A stretch of DNA of 64,000 nucleotides, from assembly GCA_022448645.1 (NCBI GenBank), contig JAKVBZ010000004.1, positions 1-64,000 on the forward strand, in the 5' to 3' direction. The notes under the pieces are model-generated. The model was not told the origin of the DNA, made no database searches, and saw only the letters and a program-made list of their open reading frames with translations. Positions 53,282 to 62,685 of the stretch are shown here, piece by piece. The DNA comes from Pirellulaceae bacterium. Lineage in GTDB: Bacteria; Planctomycetota; Planctomycetia; Pirellulales; Pirellulaceae. Positions within the stretch are counted from its first letter, which is position 1; every line of letters begins with the position of its first letter. The position numbers were made by a program, and so were the translations under genes.

Positions 53282-54853
53282 TCATTCTTTTTCAATAGTC
53301 CAAATGGTCAGGCCAGTTAAGCAACGATCCTGATCGCGACCCACCGCGTAACTCACGAGCAGACCCAGGACTAATAAGAATAAATGGGGAATGACTCCCA
53401 GCCAAAAGTCATTAGGTATCCAGTTCGAGATGGATGGAAATGCACGTTCGCCTGTCTCCGAGGTTAGAAAGACCCAGCCAGCTACCAGCAACACGGTAGA
53501 TCCAGTAGCAATCAGTGCTGCTCGAGAACCGACGCGAACTGTCAAGAATCCCAGTAAAAACAGACTTAACAAGCCTGCACTGACTACTGGGTACAGCACG
53601 GTTTGTAATTCCATCAATGTCTGAGTACGCATCCAGTGAATGGATAAAGCGACCAAGATCATTATTCCAGCAAACAGGATTGAGAACAGACGACCCACGC
53701 CTAAATAGTGCCTTTCGTTCCCAACATGAGGCCGGAAGCGACGATAGAAATCATTGGTGAGTGTTGCGGCAGAAGCGTTGATGCTTGAATCCAATGTCGA
53801 CATTGCGGCTGCCAAGAGCCCTGCAAGAATGAATCCCGCCACGCCTGCCGGAACTTGCGTGAGAATAAAATATGGAAAAACCTCTTCGGGTTGGACGCCA
53901 TTCAATGCGGTTGCCGGAAAAGCTTTGTAATACACATATAGTGCGGTCCCTATAAACGCAAAATACATCCAAACCGGGATGATCAAGGCCGTTCCTAGAA
54001 TGAATCCACGACGGGCATCCTTGTCCGATTTCATAGCTAAATACCGTTGCACCATGTTCTGGTCGGTGCAAAGCATTTGCAAAAACATAAACTGGTAATT
54101 GACGATAATGACCCAGACGGTTTTTTCGCTGTACAGCACTTCTGCTAGACGCTTGGATGACTCGAGACCAGTGTTACCCCATGAAAATTTTCCGTCGGCA
54201 TAAGCTTCGCTAATAATCTGGGAGAACCCTCCTGGCAGCAGGTAGGCTACGATCGGTACAACGATTAACCCACCGATCATGAGGGCTAATCCTTGTATAA
54301 AATCTGTGTAGATCACCGCTTCAATCCCACCTGCAACTGTATAGATAGCGACCAAGATTCCTAGAATAGCGATGACGCTTGCCAGGTCGACACCGATCAT
54401 GTACTGGAACGGCAAGCTGACCGAATACAAGATGATGCCGGTCCGAAACATGTGATAGAACAGGAATGTCGTCGCTCCATACAGTCGGGCCCATGTCCCG
54501 AACCGTAGCTCAAGGTATTCGTAGGCCGAGCGAATGTTGCTTCGACGAAAAAACGGCATGAATATGAAATAGGCGACGATTGCTGGAACGAAATATAGCG
54601 CATGTGCCGGCATGAAACGCCAATCGTTGTGAAATGTATATCCAGGTGTTGCCAGAAATGTCATCGAACTGACGATCGTTGCCATCATGGATACGGCGAC
54701 GACCCATCCCGGCATACTTCGGTTCGCCAGGAAGTACGCATCGGCGGAGCCAGTTTTGCGGGCACAGTAGATGCCGATGACGACCATGGCCGCAAAGTTC
54801 AGGCCAATGACCACTAAATCAGGCCAACGCATGAGAGCCGAATCAAACATCAT
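53282..54853 (-). CDS. Sodium:solute symporter (SSS family)
   Basis: 523 residues, about 13-14 membrane helices. The family stretch GGIEAVIYTDFIQGLALMIG (~163-182) is present, with an early SMMATIVSSMTFLATPGYTF and a later ILAGLLAAAMSTLDSSINAS (sodium-site region). It couples sodium entry to uptake of a small solute (sugar, amino or organic acid not decided). Convergent with the RNase gene. Confidence 0.92.
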   Translation of the reverse strand: MMFDSALMRWPDLVVIGLNFAAMVVIGIYCARKTGSADAYFLANRSMPGWVVAVSMMATIVSSMTFLATPGYTFHNDWRFMPAHALYFVPAIVAYFIFMPFFRRSNIRSAYEYLELRFGTWARLYGATTFLFYHMFRTGIILYSVSLPFQYMIGVDLASVIAILGILVAIYTVAGGIEAVIYTDFIQGLALMIGGLIVVPIVAYLLPGGFSQIISEAYADGKFSWGNTGLESSKRLAEVLYSEKTVWVIIVNYQFMFLQMLCTDQNMVQRYLAMKSDKDARRGFILGTALIIPVWMYFAFIGTALYVYYKAFPATALNGVQPEEVFPYFILTQVPAGVAGFILAGLLAAAMSTLDSSINASAATLTNDFYRRFRPHVGNERHYLGVGRLFSILFAGIMILVALSIHWMRTQTLMELQTVLYPVVSAGLLSLFLLGFLTVRVGSRAALIATGSTVLLVAGWVFLTSETGERAFPSISNWIPNDFWLGVIPHLFLLVLGLLVSYAVGRDQDRCLTGLTIWTIEKE

Positions 54854-55085
54854 ATGACGGATGGATAAGATGTGAACAAATCGGGAAGCGGCGTACCTCT
54901 CGGATGTCGCATGGCAGCCATACGGACGACGAAATCACAGCTTCGAGTCTACTCTGTAGAGACATAACCAGCTACCACTGTTTTGTCATTCCACTCGCAC
55001 ACACGATGATGATGAGATATTTGACTTAGCGGATGTATCTAATGGCATTGCCGTGAAGTATAATCGCCAAAACCTCGCAAAAAGG

Positions 55086-55098
55086 AGATTCAAGATTG
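55086..55098 (+). promoter_or_regulatory. Ribosome binding site with TTG start
   Basis: AAAAAGGAG at 55079-55087 is followed eight bases later by TTG at 55096, and no better ATG follows before the signal peptide, so the gene begins at TTG. Confidence 0.65.
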
Positions 55099-56442
55099 TT
55101 TCTACGTAGCCATATAGCCGCGCTTCTATGTTTCTGTTGTCACGCAACGCTTGCCGAAAATGTCGTTAGTGACACCCTTTTGTCCAACGTAGATTTCAGG
55201 GACGCGACGCCTGCTGAAAACGTATGGGACGCTTGGCGGTGGGATCCGATTCGACAGCCCAGCAGTGTGCGGACGGACCAGCCAGGGATGATCACCTTAC
55301 AAGGAATCACCTCGTTCTTACAGTCTCCTTTCTTTCCAACTCAGGAGGATTCTTCGGTATCCTACAAAATTAGTGCCGTGGTGCGGGGTAAAGGGCATGT
55401 GCGAATAGAAGCTGTGTGGTGGGATCAAAAGAAGAGTCCCGCTTCACCACACGTTGAGGTGGTTGCCACCAGCATCGCACTATCTAAAGACTTTCGACGC
55501 GTCGAAGTGACCGCACATCCGGCGCGGTCGGCTATCTTTGGACAAATACGGTTCGTCCAGCAGGCAGAGACTCCCGATGGTGTGCTCACTGTAGCGCAAC
55601 CTGCGGTCCAAATTGTGCCGCGTCGATTTGTACCGGGAGAGCTGCTGTTAGCACTCGATGCAGCACAACCAGGCGATGCTCCTCAACAAGAATGGCAAGA
55701 TCTCACTGGGTTGAATCGACCGTTTCGAGTGGTTGGAACACCTCAACACGATCGTCAACGGGAAGTTTTCACTATCGACAGCCGCGAAGACTATTTCGAA
55801 GGTGCTGTCGAGGATGAAAGTCGCTTCGATTTTGATACGGCTAAGTCAACAGGAAGAACTGAACCGTTTACCATCATCCTTTATGCTACGCTCGACGGTC
55901 CATCTCATGGTGGGGTGATCAATAAGCTCGAGTTGCGAAAAAGAGATCCAAACACGGGTGCCATGCTGGATGCACCGGGATGGTTACTCAGCTTGGGTTG
56001 GAACGAATTTGGTGGAGAGCGATTGGAATTCCATCAGATGTTAAACAATCTGCACGATCGGATCATTTCCAGACATGGAGGTACCGACAGCAAGTTGCTA
56101 TCGGTGCAGCCAGGTCAAATGAATCTTTTTGTGGTGCATGTGCCGGGCGATGGGGTTGCTGGAAGCATACAAATGTTCATGGACGGAAGACTCATACCGG
56201 AAAAGAACGTGCCTTGGCCAGGCGGTTCATTGTCAGGACGCTCCATTCAGAACGATGTGCCCTTAAAAATTGGTGGCGGGATACATTTTTTGGCGAAGGG
56301 GCTTCCCTTGTTCACGGGCTCAATTGGATTTGTCGAAATCTGGAAAGGTCGTGGTTTGTGGAAGGGGATGACTCCCGAGCAATATGGTAAAATTCGCTGG
56401 AACAACGGCCAACCTGTACGTGGGTTGATCCTGGAACGGTGA
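55096..56442 (+). CDS. Secreted LamG-like protein
   Basis: 448 residues from TTG, with signal peptide LRSHIAALLCFCCHATLAEN. The N-terminal ~150 residues resemble a carbohydrate-binding beta-sandwich (ISAVVRGKGHVRIEAVWWDQ). The C-terminal ~230 form a concanavalin/LamG-like domain (FTIILYATLDGPSHGGVINK, then IQMFMDGRLIPEKNVPWPGG and GSIGFVEIWKGRGLWKG). It may bind polysaccharide outside the cell. No enzyme motif is evident. Confidence 0.75.
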   Translation: MFLRSHIAALLCFCCHATLAENVVSDTLLSNVDFRDATPAENVWDAWRWDPIRQPSSVRTDQPGMITLQGITSFLQSPFFPTQEDSSVSYKISAVVRGKGHVRIEAVWWDQKKSPASPHVEVVATSIALSKDFRRVEVTAHPARSAIFGQIRFVQQAETPDGVLTVAQPAVQIVPRRFVPGELLLALDAAQPGDAPQQEWQDLTGLNRPFRVVGTPQHDRQREVFTIDSREDYFEGAVEDESRFDFDTAKSTGRTEPFTIILYATLDGPSHGGVINKLELRKRDPNTGAMLDAPGWLLSLGWNEFGGERLEFHQMLNNLHDRIISRHGGTDSKLLSVQPGQMNLFVVHVPGDGVAGSIQMFMDGRLIPEKNVPWPGGSLSGRSIQNDVPLKIGGGIHFLAKGLPLFTGSIGFVEIWKGRGLWKGMTPEQYGKIRWNNGQPVRGLILER

Positions 56443-56862
56443 GCCTCAGATCTATCGTATAGAAACGGATTCCCGTAACCTTAGAGCCTGTGGATGCGAG
56501 CGAATATTTCGGGAGGTCAAGGTTCCTACCGATCTAGAAAACTATGCACATTGGATTCAACAGGCGCTTCCCTCTACCTTTCGACTGAATCAACAGACTC
56601 CTTGCTGCGGAGTTCGCGATGATGACCACTGAGTCACGATCGCTGGGAAAGGCTTAGAGTTGACGTATCATCGAGCTAAAAAGTTATATCATCCAACCCA
56701 TACACTGTATGGAAATCTAGTACCAGTACGAGTTTGAGCTAAAAGATCCCGATGGATACTATATCGCATTCTGCGAGTAATTCTCGATTGTAAAGTGCAA
56801 GTGGTGGAAGTTTCATTGTATTGATTCCAAACCTGGAACGTGAGTATGTGAAAGATATCACT
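56443..56862. other. Intergenic region with protein-like open stretch
   Basis: No confident gene. From about 56450 to 56632 a frame without ATG reads FREVKVPTDLENYAHWIQQA and then LPSTFRLNQQ before TGA, with protein-like composition. It may be a remnant or a chance frame. The rest shows nothing. Confidence 0.3.
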
Positions 56863-58098
56863 ATGACCCCCTCCATCGAATCATTCATTGACGCACAAAG
56901 TGATCAATTGTTGGATTTCACGGCCAGGTTGGTGGCCACACCTAGCCCCAATTTGCCGGGTGATGAACGTGCGGTGGTCGAAGTCATTCGCGACGAATTA
57001 ACGAGGCTGGAACTGGAAGGAGCGGAAATCGTCGGTAAGTTCGAACATCGGCCAAATGTTGTGCTGCGGCTGTCAGGTTCGATACCCGGACCGACGGTGA
57101 TGCTGTGTGGTCACAGCGACACGAAGCCGGTTGGTGACGAGACTCGTTGGAAAACGAATCCACTAGAACCGGTCGTTCGTCATGGAAAAATGTATGGTTT
57201 GGGGACCACCGACATGAAAGGTGCCGTGGCGGCGATGGTCTATGCCACGGCCGCTCTAAAACATTCTACGACTCCGCTGGCCGGTGACGTACTGTTGGTC
57301 ATCAATGCCGACGAAGAACGATCCATGGAATATGGATCGGAATTTTTATCTGCCGAGTACGGAATAGAGGCTGACGTAGCCCTGCTCGGTGAACCGAGCG
57401 GCATTGACGGTCCAGAGTTCGAATACCTGCATCTGTTGTCGCGTGGTTTGTCCTGCTTTAAGGTTCGCGTCCGGGGAACACAAATGCACAGTAGCCTTAC
57501 AGATCGTTTGCCTTCTGTCAGTGCGAACCAGCAAATGGCTAAAGTGCTTCATTGGATGGCGGAACATCTGCAATTGACATCGGATCCGCATCCCTTGTGT
57601 GCACAGCCGACCATTAATCTAGGGGTAAAAATCCGTGGCGGAGTAGGCTACGGTGTCTGTCCTGGCGAAGCCGAGTTTGAGTCGGATATACGCACCCTTC
57701 CAGGAATGACGCTCGATGGATTAGAAGCAGATGTCCGACGGTGTTTGGAGCAGCTGACCAGCCAGGATCCCAGTTTGGATGTTGAGTTCAATTTTGAAAG
57801 CCCTCCACTAAATTGGTTTCCACCTACCGAAGTACCTTCCGATCATCCTTTTGTGATGACACTTTTGTCTTCTGCGGAACGTATTTTGGGCTGGAAGCCG
57901 AAATTGAGTGCGTTTCCTGGAGGAACGGACGCCAAGAACTTTCAAGGTCTGGCCGGAATCCCTACCATTCCCAGCTTTGGGCCCGGCTGGTTACCACTTG
58001 CCCATGGCCCCAACGAATGCGTTTCTACTGATGGCATTGTGCAGGCTGCCAAGATGTATGGAATCGCCGTGCAGCAATACTTGCGAAGTAGCGAATAG
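56863..58098 (+). CDS. M20-family metallopeptidase (ArgE/DapE/ACY1 type)
   Basis: 411 residues from ATG 56863; a TTG at 56821 is less likely. Zinc-site motifs are VMLCGHSDTKPVG (His and Asp), YGLGTTDMKGAVAAMVYAT (Asp), NADEERSMEYGSEF (catalytic and ligand Glu pair), LGEPSG (Glu/Asp site) and PGGTDAKNF near the end. It hydrolyses an N-acyl amino acid or dipeptide-type bond; the substrate is unknown. Soluble, cytoplasmic. Confidence 0.92.
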   Translation: MTPSIESFIDAQSDQLLDFTARLVATPSPNLPGDERAVVEVIRDELTRLELEGAEIVGKFEHRPNVVLRLSGSIPGPTVMLCGHSDTKPVGDETRWKTNPLEPVVRHGKMYGLGTTDMKGAVAAMVYATAALKHSTTPLAGDVLLVINADEERSMEYGSEFLSAEYGIEADVALLGEPSGIDGPEFEYLHLLSRGLSCFKVRVRGTQMHSSLTDRLPSVSANQQMAKVLHWMAEHLQLTSDPHPLCAQPTINLGVKIRGGVGYGVCPGEAEFESDIRTLPGMTLDGLEADVRRCLEQLTSQDPSLDVEFNFESPPLNWFPPTEVPSDHPFVMTLLSSAERILGWKPKLSAFPGGTDAKNFQGLAGIPTIPSFGPGWLPLAHGPNECVSTDGIVQAAKMYGIAVQQYLRSSE

Positions 58099-58543
58099 TA
58101 CGGATGGATGCTGTCTGTCTAACCATCCATCGCTTGTGTGTTTCTGGAATCCGCCCGGAAGGAGACCCACGCGGTGTGACGCTAGACATACTTTTTGTCG
58201 AAGACGACTCGTAATAGATTTTTCTTTTGTTCTAAAACGTGATGGATGTCACTTCGTTCGTGCGAACGAAATACCGGAGCCGCTTTATCCAAATACGCCA
58301 AACGGTTTGTCCAGCAACAGCTTAGAATGTACGGTCAATGTTTGTGGAAACTGGTCCTTTGTGTTTCCTCGCCCCATTCGTTCAAACAATTGGACGATTT
58401 CCTAGAAATCCGATCGACGATTTATCCACCACTCCCAGAAAGTCGTCAAGTCGGCGGTCTCTAACTAAAATAGAATTAACTTTTATCTAATCTTACGAGA
58501 TATCGAAGTCCAACTGGATCCGTCATCCGAACCTAGTAGAATC
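58099..58543. other. Intergenic region
   Basis: No supported gene, hairpin or tRNA; it should contain the promoter of the glycosidase-like gene. Confidence 0.3.
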
Positions 58544-60772
58544 ATGGCCATGCAGAAATTTCTAACCAATGCGCTCTTTCTGATCCTGTGGCTTGGGACC
58601 CTGTCGGTGTCACCTCTGATTGCTGGGACCGTTATTGTTCCGGTTAAGGCTGTTGCCTCGTCGAACAGTACTGATGTCCAAGGCGAAGCGATTGGTTTTC
58701 ATGTTGATAACCTGGTCTTAGGAGCGAAGTTTTACAATCAGCAGACTGGGAGCAATGTTCCTCATGGTTTAATGGGTTTTCCGGGCGTTGTCCGTGCGTG
58801 CATCCAATCGGATTTCGCTGCCAGTTTTTCGGCAACGAGTCATCCGCTCCATGACGGCTATGACACGAATTCAGTAGATCATCCGAAGCATCAGGGCATG
58901 TGGCTTTCTGCTCGTGGAGATGGTCAGGCGGCTTGGCTGGAATTTGAATTACCGGAAGTGAGTCGGCTTGATCAGCTTTGGATCTGGAATTGGGCGGACG
59001 GACCTGAGATCGGCCGTCGAGTCAAACGTTTGACGGTGCAGACGTCTACGCAGACCATAGATTCGGGCCAGCTTGGTAACGTTCGGTATAACGTGACCCA
59101 CGACACGATTGACTTTCCGAATGTTGGCCATGTTCCACAGCGTTCGCCGGATGTCGTTTACAAGTTTTCGGCGGAGACGCAATCGCGCTATCTCCGACTT
59201 CACAACATTTCAGGCTTTGGCCAGGAATCAAGCCCTGAAGCCGGATTGGCAGAAGTTTTCATCCTGAGTGTGTCAGAAGACACTGCTGACGGTGCCTCCG
59301 AAACTTCTGTCAAAGATCCTTGGACTGTTCGCGCCGAGCCGGATTGGCAGTTATTTCTGGACAATCACATGATCGAAAGGAGCACAGGTTTTCGTCGTGT
59401 GCTACACCACCCGAAACCGCAAGGCGTCGTATTAAAACCAGATCAGCCTTGGGAAAAATACATTGGTGGTCCACTCTATGTGGGGCGTCGTCGAGACGGC
59501 CGATTGGAGTGTTACTATCGTGCAGATGGCGCTCCGGTCAAAGAACCGATCGGTTATGCGATTAGTGATGACGGTATCCATTGGGAAAAACCGGAATTGA
59601 ATCTGGTCGATGCGGGAGGCTCGACCAAAAATAACCTTGTGCCGTGCAGCCCGCCTACGGATTTGGGCCGGTTTGGAAACGTGTCCGATCCGACAAAGCG
59701 ATTTGTGATGGCGATGGGAGATGCGGGCCAATGGCGCCTGCGACTAATGTTTTCCCAGGATCCTCCTGATTTTCTCAACGATCCTGATTGGAAGTCAAAG
59801 CTAGTCGAAGGTGGGATGAAACCGAGTTATAAGTTGTCGTTGCATTTCTGGGACGATCAGCATGACGACTGGGTGTTTATGCGTCAAACTCCGAATCATC
59901 CTCCGACTCGATCAGTGTCTCGCTGGTCGACTCGCGACCTGAAAGATTGGACCATTCTACCGGTTTTATATCCGGACGCAGAGGATTCCACCGATCCGAG
60001 GTACTTTGATGAGGTTTATGGATTTCATGCCATCCACACGGAAGGACTCATACTCGGATATGGTTCTTGGTTCATGGGCGATCATACCCGTCCGGATATG
60101 GCTCGCTTCGAACAGGAGTTGATTGGGCGCCTGCACATGAAAGGGCCGATGGACATGCGGGTCCTAGTCAGCCGCGACGGGGGATTCACTTGGGATCGCA
60201 CCGTCAGCCGTCAAGCCTGGATCCCCCATGGATCCGAGCACGACAGCTATGACCGCTGCGTCATTCTCTACACGGCACCGGTGCGCATGGGCGACGAAGA
60301 CTGGTTTTATTGCAATGTCATGAATGGGGATCATGGAGCTCCTTATCATGACCGGAAACTAAAAATGGAATGTGCGTTGTATACGCAGAAGCACAATCGC
60401 TATGTCAGCTTAAACGCGCACGACGAGCCGCAAATTTTGATTACTAAACCCATCGAAGTAACAGGAGAAACGCTCCAATTGAACGTCGACGCCAGTCGAG
60501 GTGAAGTGGCGGTGGGGATTAGTCTTGAAAAAGAACTGCACATTCCAAATTATCCACCAGGAATTCTGCCAAACTATGTGGTGCGCGACCGACAGGGCAG
60601 GAGCCACTTGGAACCTGGATTCGGCTTGAAGGAATGTCAGCCCGTGCGAGAGGATTGCATTGAATACAATGTCCGCTGGTCGAACGCTGAATTAAAATCT
60701 CTCCTGGGTAAAACGGTGAGACTTTACATCCGTGTGCAGAATGCAGATCTTTACGGTTTTCGTTTCAAATGA
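58544..60772 (+). CDS. Secreted protein with discoidin-like domain and glycosidase-like propeller
   Basis: 742 residues with signal peptide (LFLILWLGTLSVSPLIAG). Residues ~35-240 resemble an F5/8-type (discoidin) binding domain (LEFELPEVSRLDQLWIWNWA, then YLRLHNISGFGQ). Residues ~260-650 have the pattern of five-bladed propeller glycosidases (GH32/GH43/GH130-like): LFLDNHMIERSTGFRR, ISDDGIHWEKPELNLV, RSVSRWSTRDLKDWTI, RVLVSRDGGFTWDRTV. The C-terminus is a beta-sandwich. It may act on polysaccharides; the catalytic Asp/Glu set was not identified. Confidence 0.75.
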   Translation: MAMQKFLTNALFLILWLGTLSVSPLIAGTVIVPVKAVASSNSTDVQGEAIGFHVDNLVLGAKFYNQQTGSNVPHGLMGFPGVVRACIQSDFAASFSATSHPLHDGYDTNSVDHPKHQGMWLSARGDGQAAWLEFELPEVSRLDQLWIWNWADGPEIGRRVKRLTVQTSTQTIDSGQLGNVRYNVTHDTIDFPNVGHVPQRSPDVVYKFSAETQSRYLRLHNISGFGQESSPEAGLAEVFILSVSEDTADGASETSVKDPWTVRAEPDWQLFLDNHMIERSTGFRRVLHHPKPQGVVLKPDQPWEKYIGGPLYVGRRRDGRLECYYRADGAPVKEPIGYAISDDGIHWEKPELNLVDAGGSTKNNLVPCSPPTDLGRFGNVSDPTKRFVMAMGDAGQWRLRLMFSQDPPDFLNDPDWKSKLVEGGMKPSYKLSLHFWDDQHDDWVFMRQTPNHPPTRSVSRWSTRDLKDWTILPVLYPDAEDSTDPRYFDEVYGFHAIHTEGLILGYGSWFMGDHTRPDMARFEQELIGRLHMKGPMDMRVLVSRDGGFTWDRTVSRQAWIPHGSEHDSYDRCVILYTAPVRMGDEDWFYCNVMNGDHGAPYHDRKLKMECALYTQKHNRYVSLNAHDEPQILITKPIEVTGETLQLNVDASRGEVAVGISLEKELHIPNYPPGILPNYVVRDRQGRSHLEPGFGLKECQPVREDCIEYNVRWSNAELKSLLGKTVRLYIRVQNADLYGFRFK

Positions 60773-60821
60773 ACGTCCATAGGTTGGTCAGATCTGGAAC
60801 GTTAGTTGATCTGGCTGGTGT

Positions 60822-60900
60822 CATTCTGAGGAATCGCAGCGTCTGAACGATCTTGGTGCGAGTAGGTCTCACCGAGATCTCCATCGCGAAGCTCAGAATG
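60822..60900. repeat. Inverted-repeat element in convergent gap
   Basis: Perfect 9-bp terminal inverted repeat CATTCTGAG (60822-60830) / CTCAGAATG (60892-60900) around 61 bases containing GATCTTGGTG and CACCGAGATC (7-of-10 pairing). Its form is REP/MITE-like, as seen for short intergenic elements in several bacterial genomes. No other copy is in this window. Confidence 0.55.
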
Positions 60901-60984
60901 GCAATCATCATTTATCGTCAAATCGAGCCGTGTGGGCTGTTGCGATAACGATTTCACACAAATCGCATCGACCGACGGAATACC

Positions 60985-62655
60985 TCAGCTGCTTTCGGAG
61001 TCATCAAAGTCATAATCGCGTTGGGCACCAGCGGTCGTGACAAATCCGCTTTTTAGATCTTGTCCAAGCAATTCAGCAGGACGCAGCTGGGGATCGCCAA
61101 TACCTCCACCTCCTGCTTCGACGAGTGTCACCCGGTCGCCGGGTGCGAGTTCGTAGCGACCTTTAGGATGGACTGCAGTGCCATTAACGCGAAACTCGCG
61201 TAAGGTTCCAGGTTGACCACCCAGCAACCCGACCGCTGGAAACTCTGTGCGGCTTGCCATAGGGAAGACGGTCAACAGGTTGCCAGTATCGTTGCGAATG
61301 GTTACCTCCTGTCCCAATCCGCCTCGTGAGGCACCAGGACCACCTGAGTCAGGAAGTAGACGGCGATACTCGACCGTGGTTCCCGTTAAGATTTCCCACA
61401 TCTCGGTGGGTACGACGGCCATGTTCGAGGGGCCTGGAGTCGTCGAAGCACCGTCGTATTCCTGCAAAGCTCCAAACCCGCCGGCGGCGAAATAAATGGT
61501 GGCCAATTCGCGACCATTGGGATGGGTACCCTGAAACGTCACCAATGTCATCATGCCGCAGTCGGCCTGAACGCGGTCGGGCGCGGCTTCAGCTAACGCA
61601 CCGAAAATAAGCGGTGAAACAAAATGTCCGATCACATGACGTGCTCCTGTCGGCGAGGGGTGTACGGCATTGAGCAGGCATTTTTCGGGGGCTGTCACAC
61701 GGACTGGCGCTACGGAACCACTATTGTTAGGCAGATCAGGAACCGTCAAACATCGCACCGAATAAAGCGACATGGCTCGGGTATAGCACAGCGGCACATT
61801 GATCCCTTGGCGAACGGCCGGTGAGGTTCCAGAAAAATCTATTGTGACAGAGTCTCCTTCAACCGTTGCGGTGCAGGCGAGTGTCAACGGTCCATCCATC
61901 CCTTCGATTTGAATCGCATTGTGGTACTCACCGTCACGCATGTCCTGGATCGCTTGACGTGTCATCTGTTCAGACTGTTTGCGAATTGCCAGCGAAAGGC
62001 CATCTAGAGTGGATAAATCGTATTCGTCCATGAACTCAAGCAACATCCGTCCACCGACTTCGTTACACGTGACGTTGGCAAAAATATCTCCCAGGACGGA
62101 ATCGGGGTTGCGGACGTTCGCCGAGATAATGTCCACGACCAGATCATTTTGCTGCCCACATTCCAACAGTTTGCATATCGGAAGACGCAAGCCTTCGTGA
62201 TAAATCTCCGTCGCGGTGGCGCCGAATCCCAAACCACCAACATCTGGAAGGTGAGTGATACTTAACGTGTATGCCACAATTTCTCCATTGCGAAACACAG
62301 GCCGGACAACATTGATATCGAACATGTGACCTGTGCCGACCCAAGGATCGTTGGAAATGATGACATCCCCTGGTTTCAACGATTCCGGTGGATAACGATC
62401 CAGGAATTTTCGTAAGGTATATGGTGCTGTTCCCATGAAGACGGGAACACTGTATGTACCCTGCGCAATCAAATGCCCCTCTCTGTCGAGTATCGCGACA
62501 GTCAAATCATAGCTCTCGTACACAATCGTGGAAAATGATGTGCGGCGGAGCGTGGAAACGATTTCGTCTGCAATGGAGATCAAACGATCCCACATGATTC
62601 CCAGGTCAACGGCGTCGGGAATGTCCAGTGGTGGTTGCGATGAGTGAGTGTTCAT
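60985..62655 (-). CDS. Hydantoinase B/oxoprolinase-like subunit
   Basis: 556 residues of the HyuB family. Motifs are FSTIVYESYDLTVAILDREG, IAQGTYSVPVFMGTAPYTLR, PGDVIISNDPWVGTGHMFDI (metal-linked NDP.GGxHxxD type) and GQEVTIRND with the Gly-rich GGGGIGDP near the end. With HyuA it opens cyclic amides (hydantoin, 5-oxoproline) or carboxylates acetone-type ketones. It follows the hyuA gene by ~30 bases in the same direction. Confidence 0.93.
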   Translation of the reverse strand: MNTHSSQPPLDIPDAVDLGIMWDRLISIADEIVSTLRRTSFSTIVYESYDLTVAILDREGHLIAQGTYSVPVFMGTAPYTLRKFLDRYPPESLKPGDVIISNDPWVGTGHMFDINVVRPVFRNGEIVAYTLSITHLPDVGGLGFGATATEIYHEGLRLPICKLLECGQQNDLVVDIISANVRNPDSVLGDIFANVTCNEVGGRMLLEFMDEYDLSTLDGLSLAIRKQSEQMTRQAIQDMRDGEYHNAIQIEGMDGPLTLACTATVEGDSVTIDFSGTSPAVRQGINVPLCYTRAMSLYSVRCLTVPDLPNNSGSVAPVRVTAPEKCLLNAVHPSPTGARHVIGHFVSPLIFGALAEAAPDRVQADCGMMTLVTFQGTHPNGRELATIYFAAGGFGALQEYDGASTTPGPSNMAVVPTEMWEILTGTTVEYRRLLPDSGGPGASRGGLGQEVTIRNDTGNLLTVFPMASRTEFPAVGLLGGQPGTLREFRVNGTAVHPKGRYELAPGDRVTLVEAGGGGIGDPQLRPAELLGQDLKSGFVTTAGAQRDYDFDDSESS

Positions 62656-62685
62656 ACAGCTGTGAGTTGATGATGGACAGAGAGG

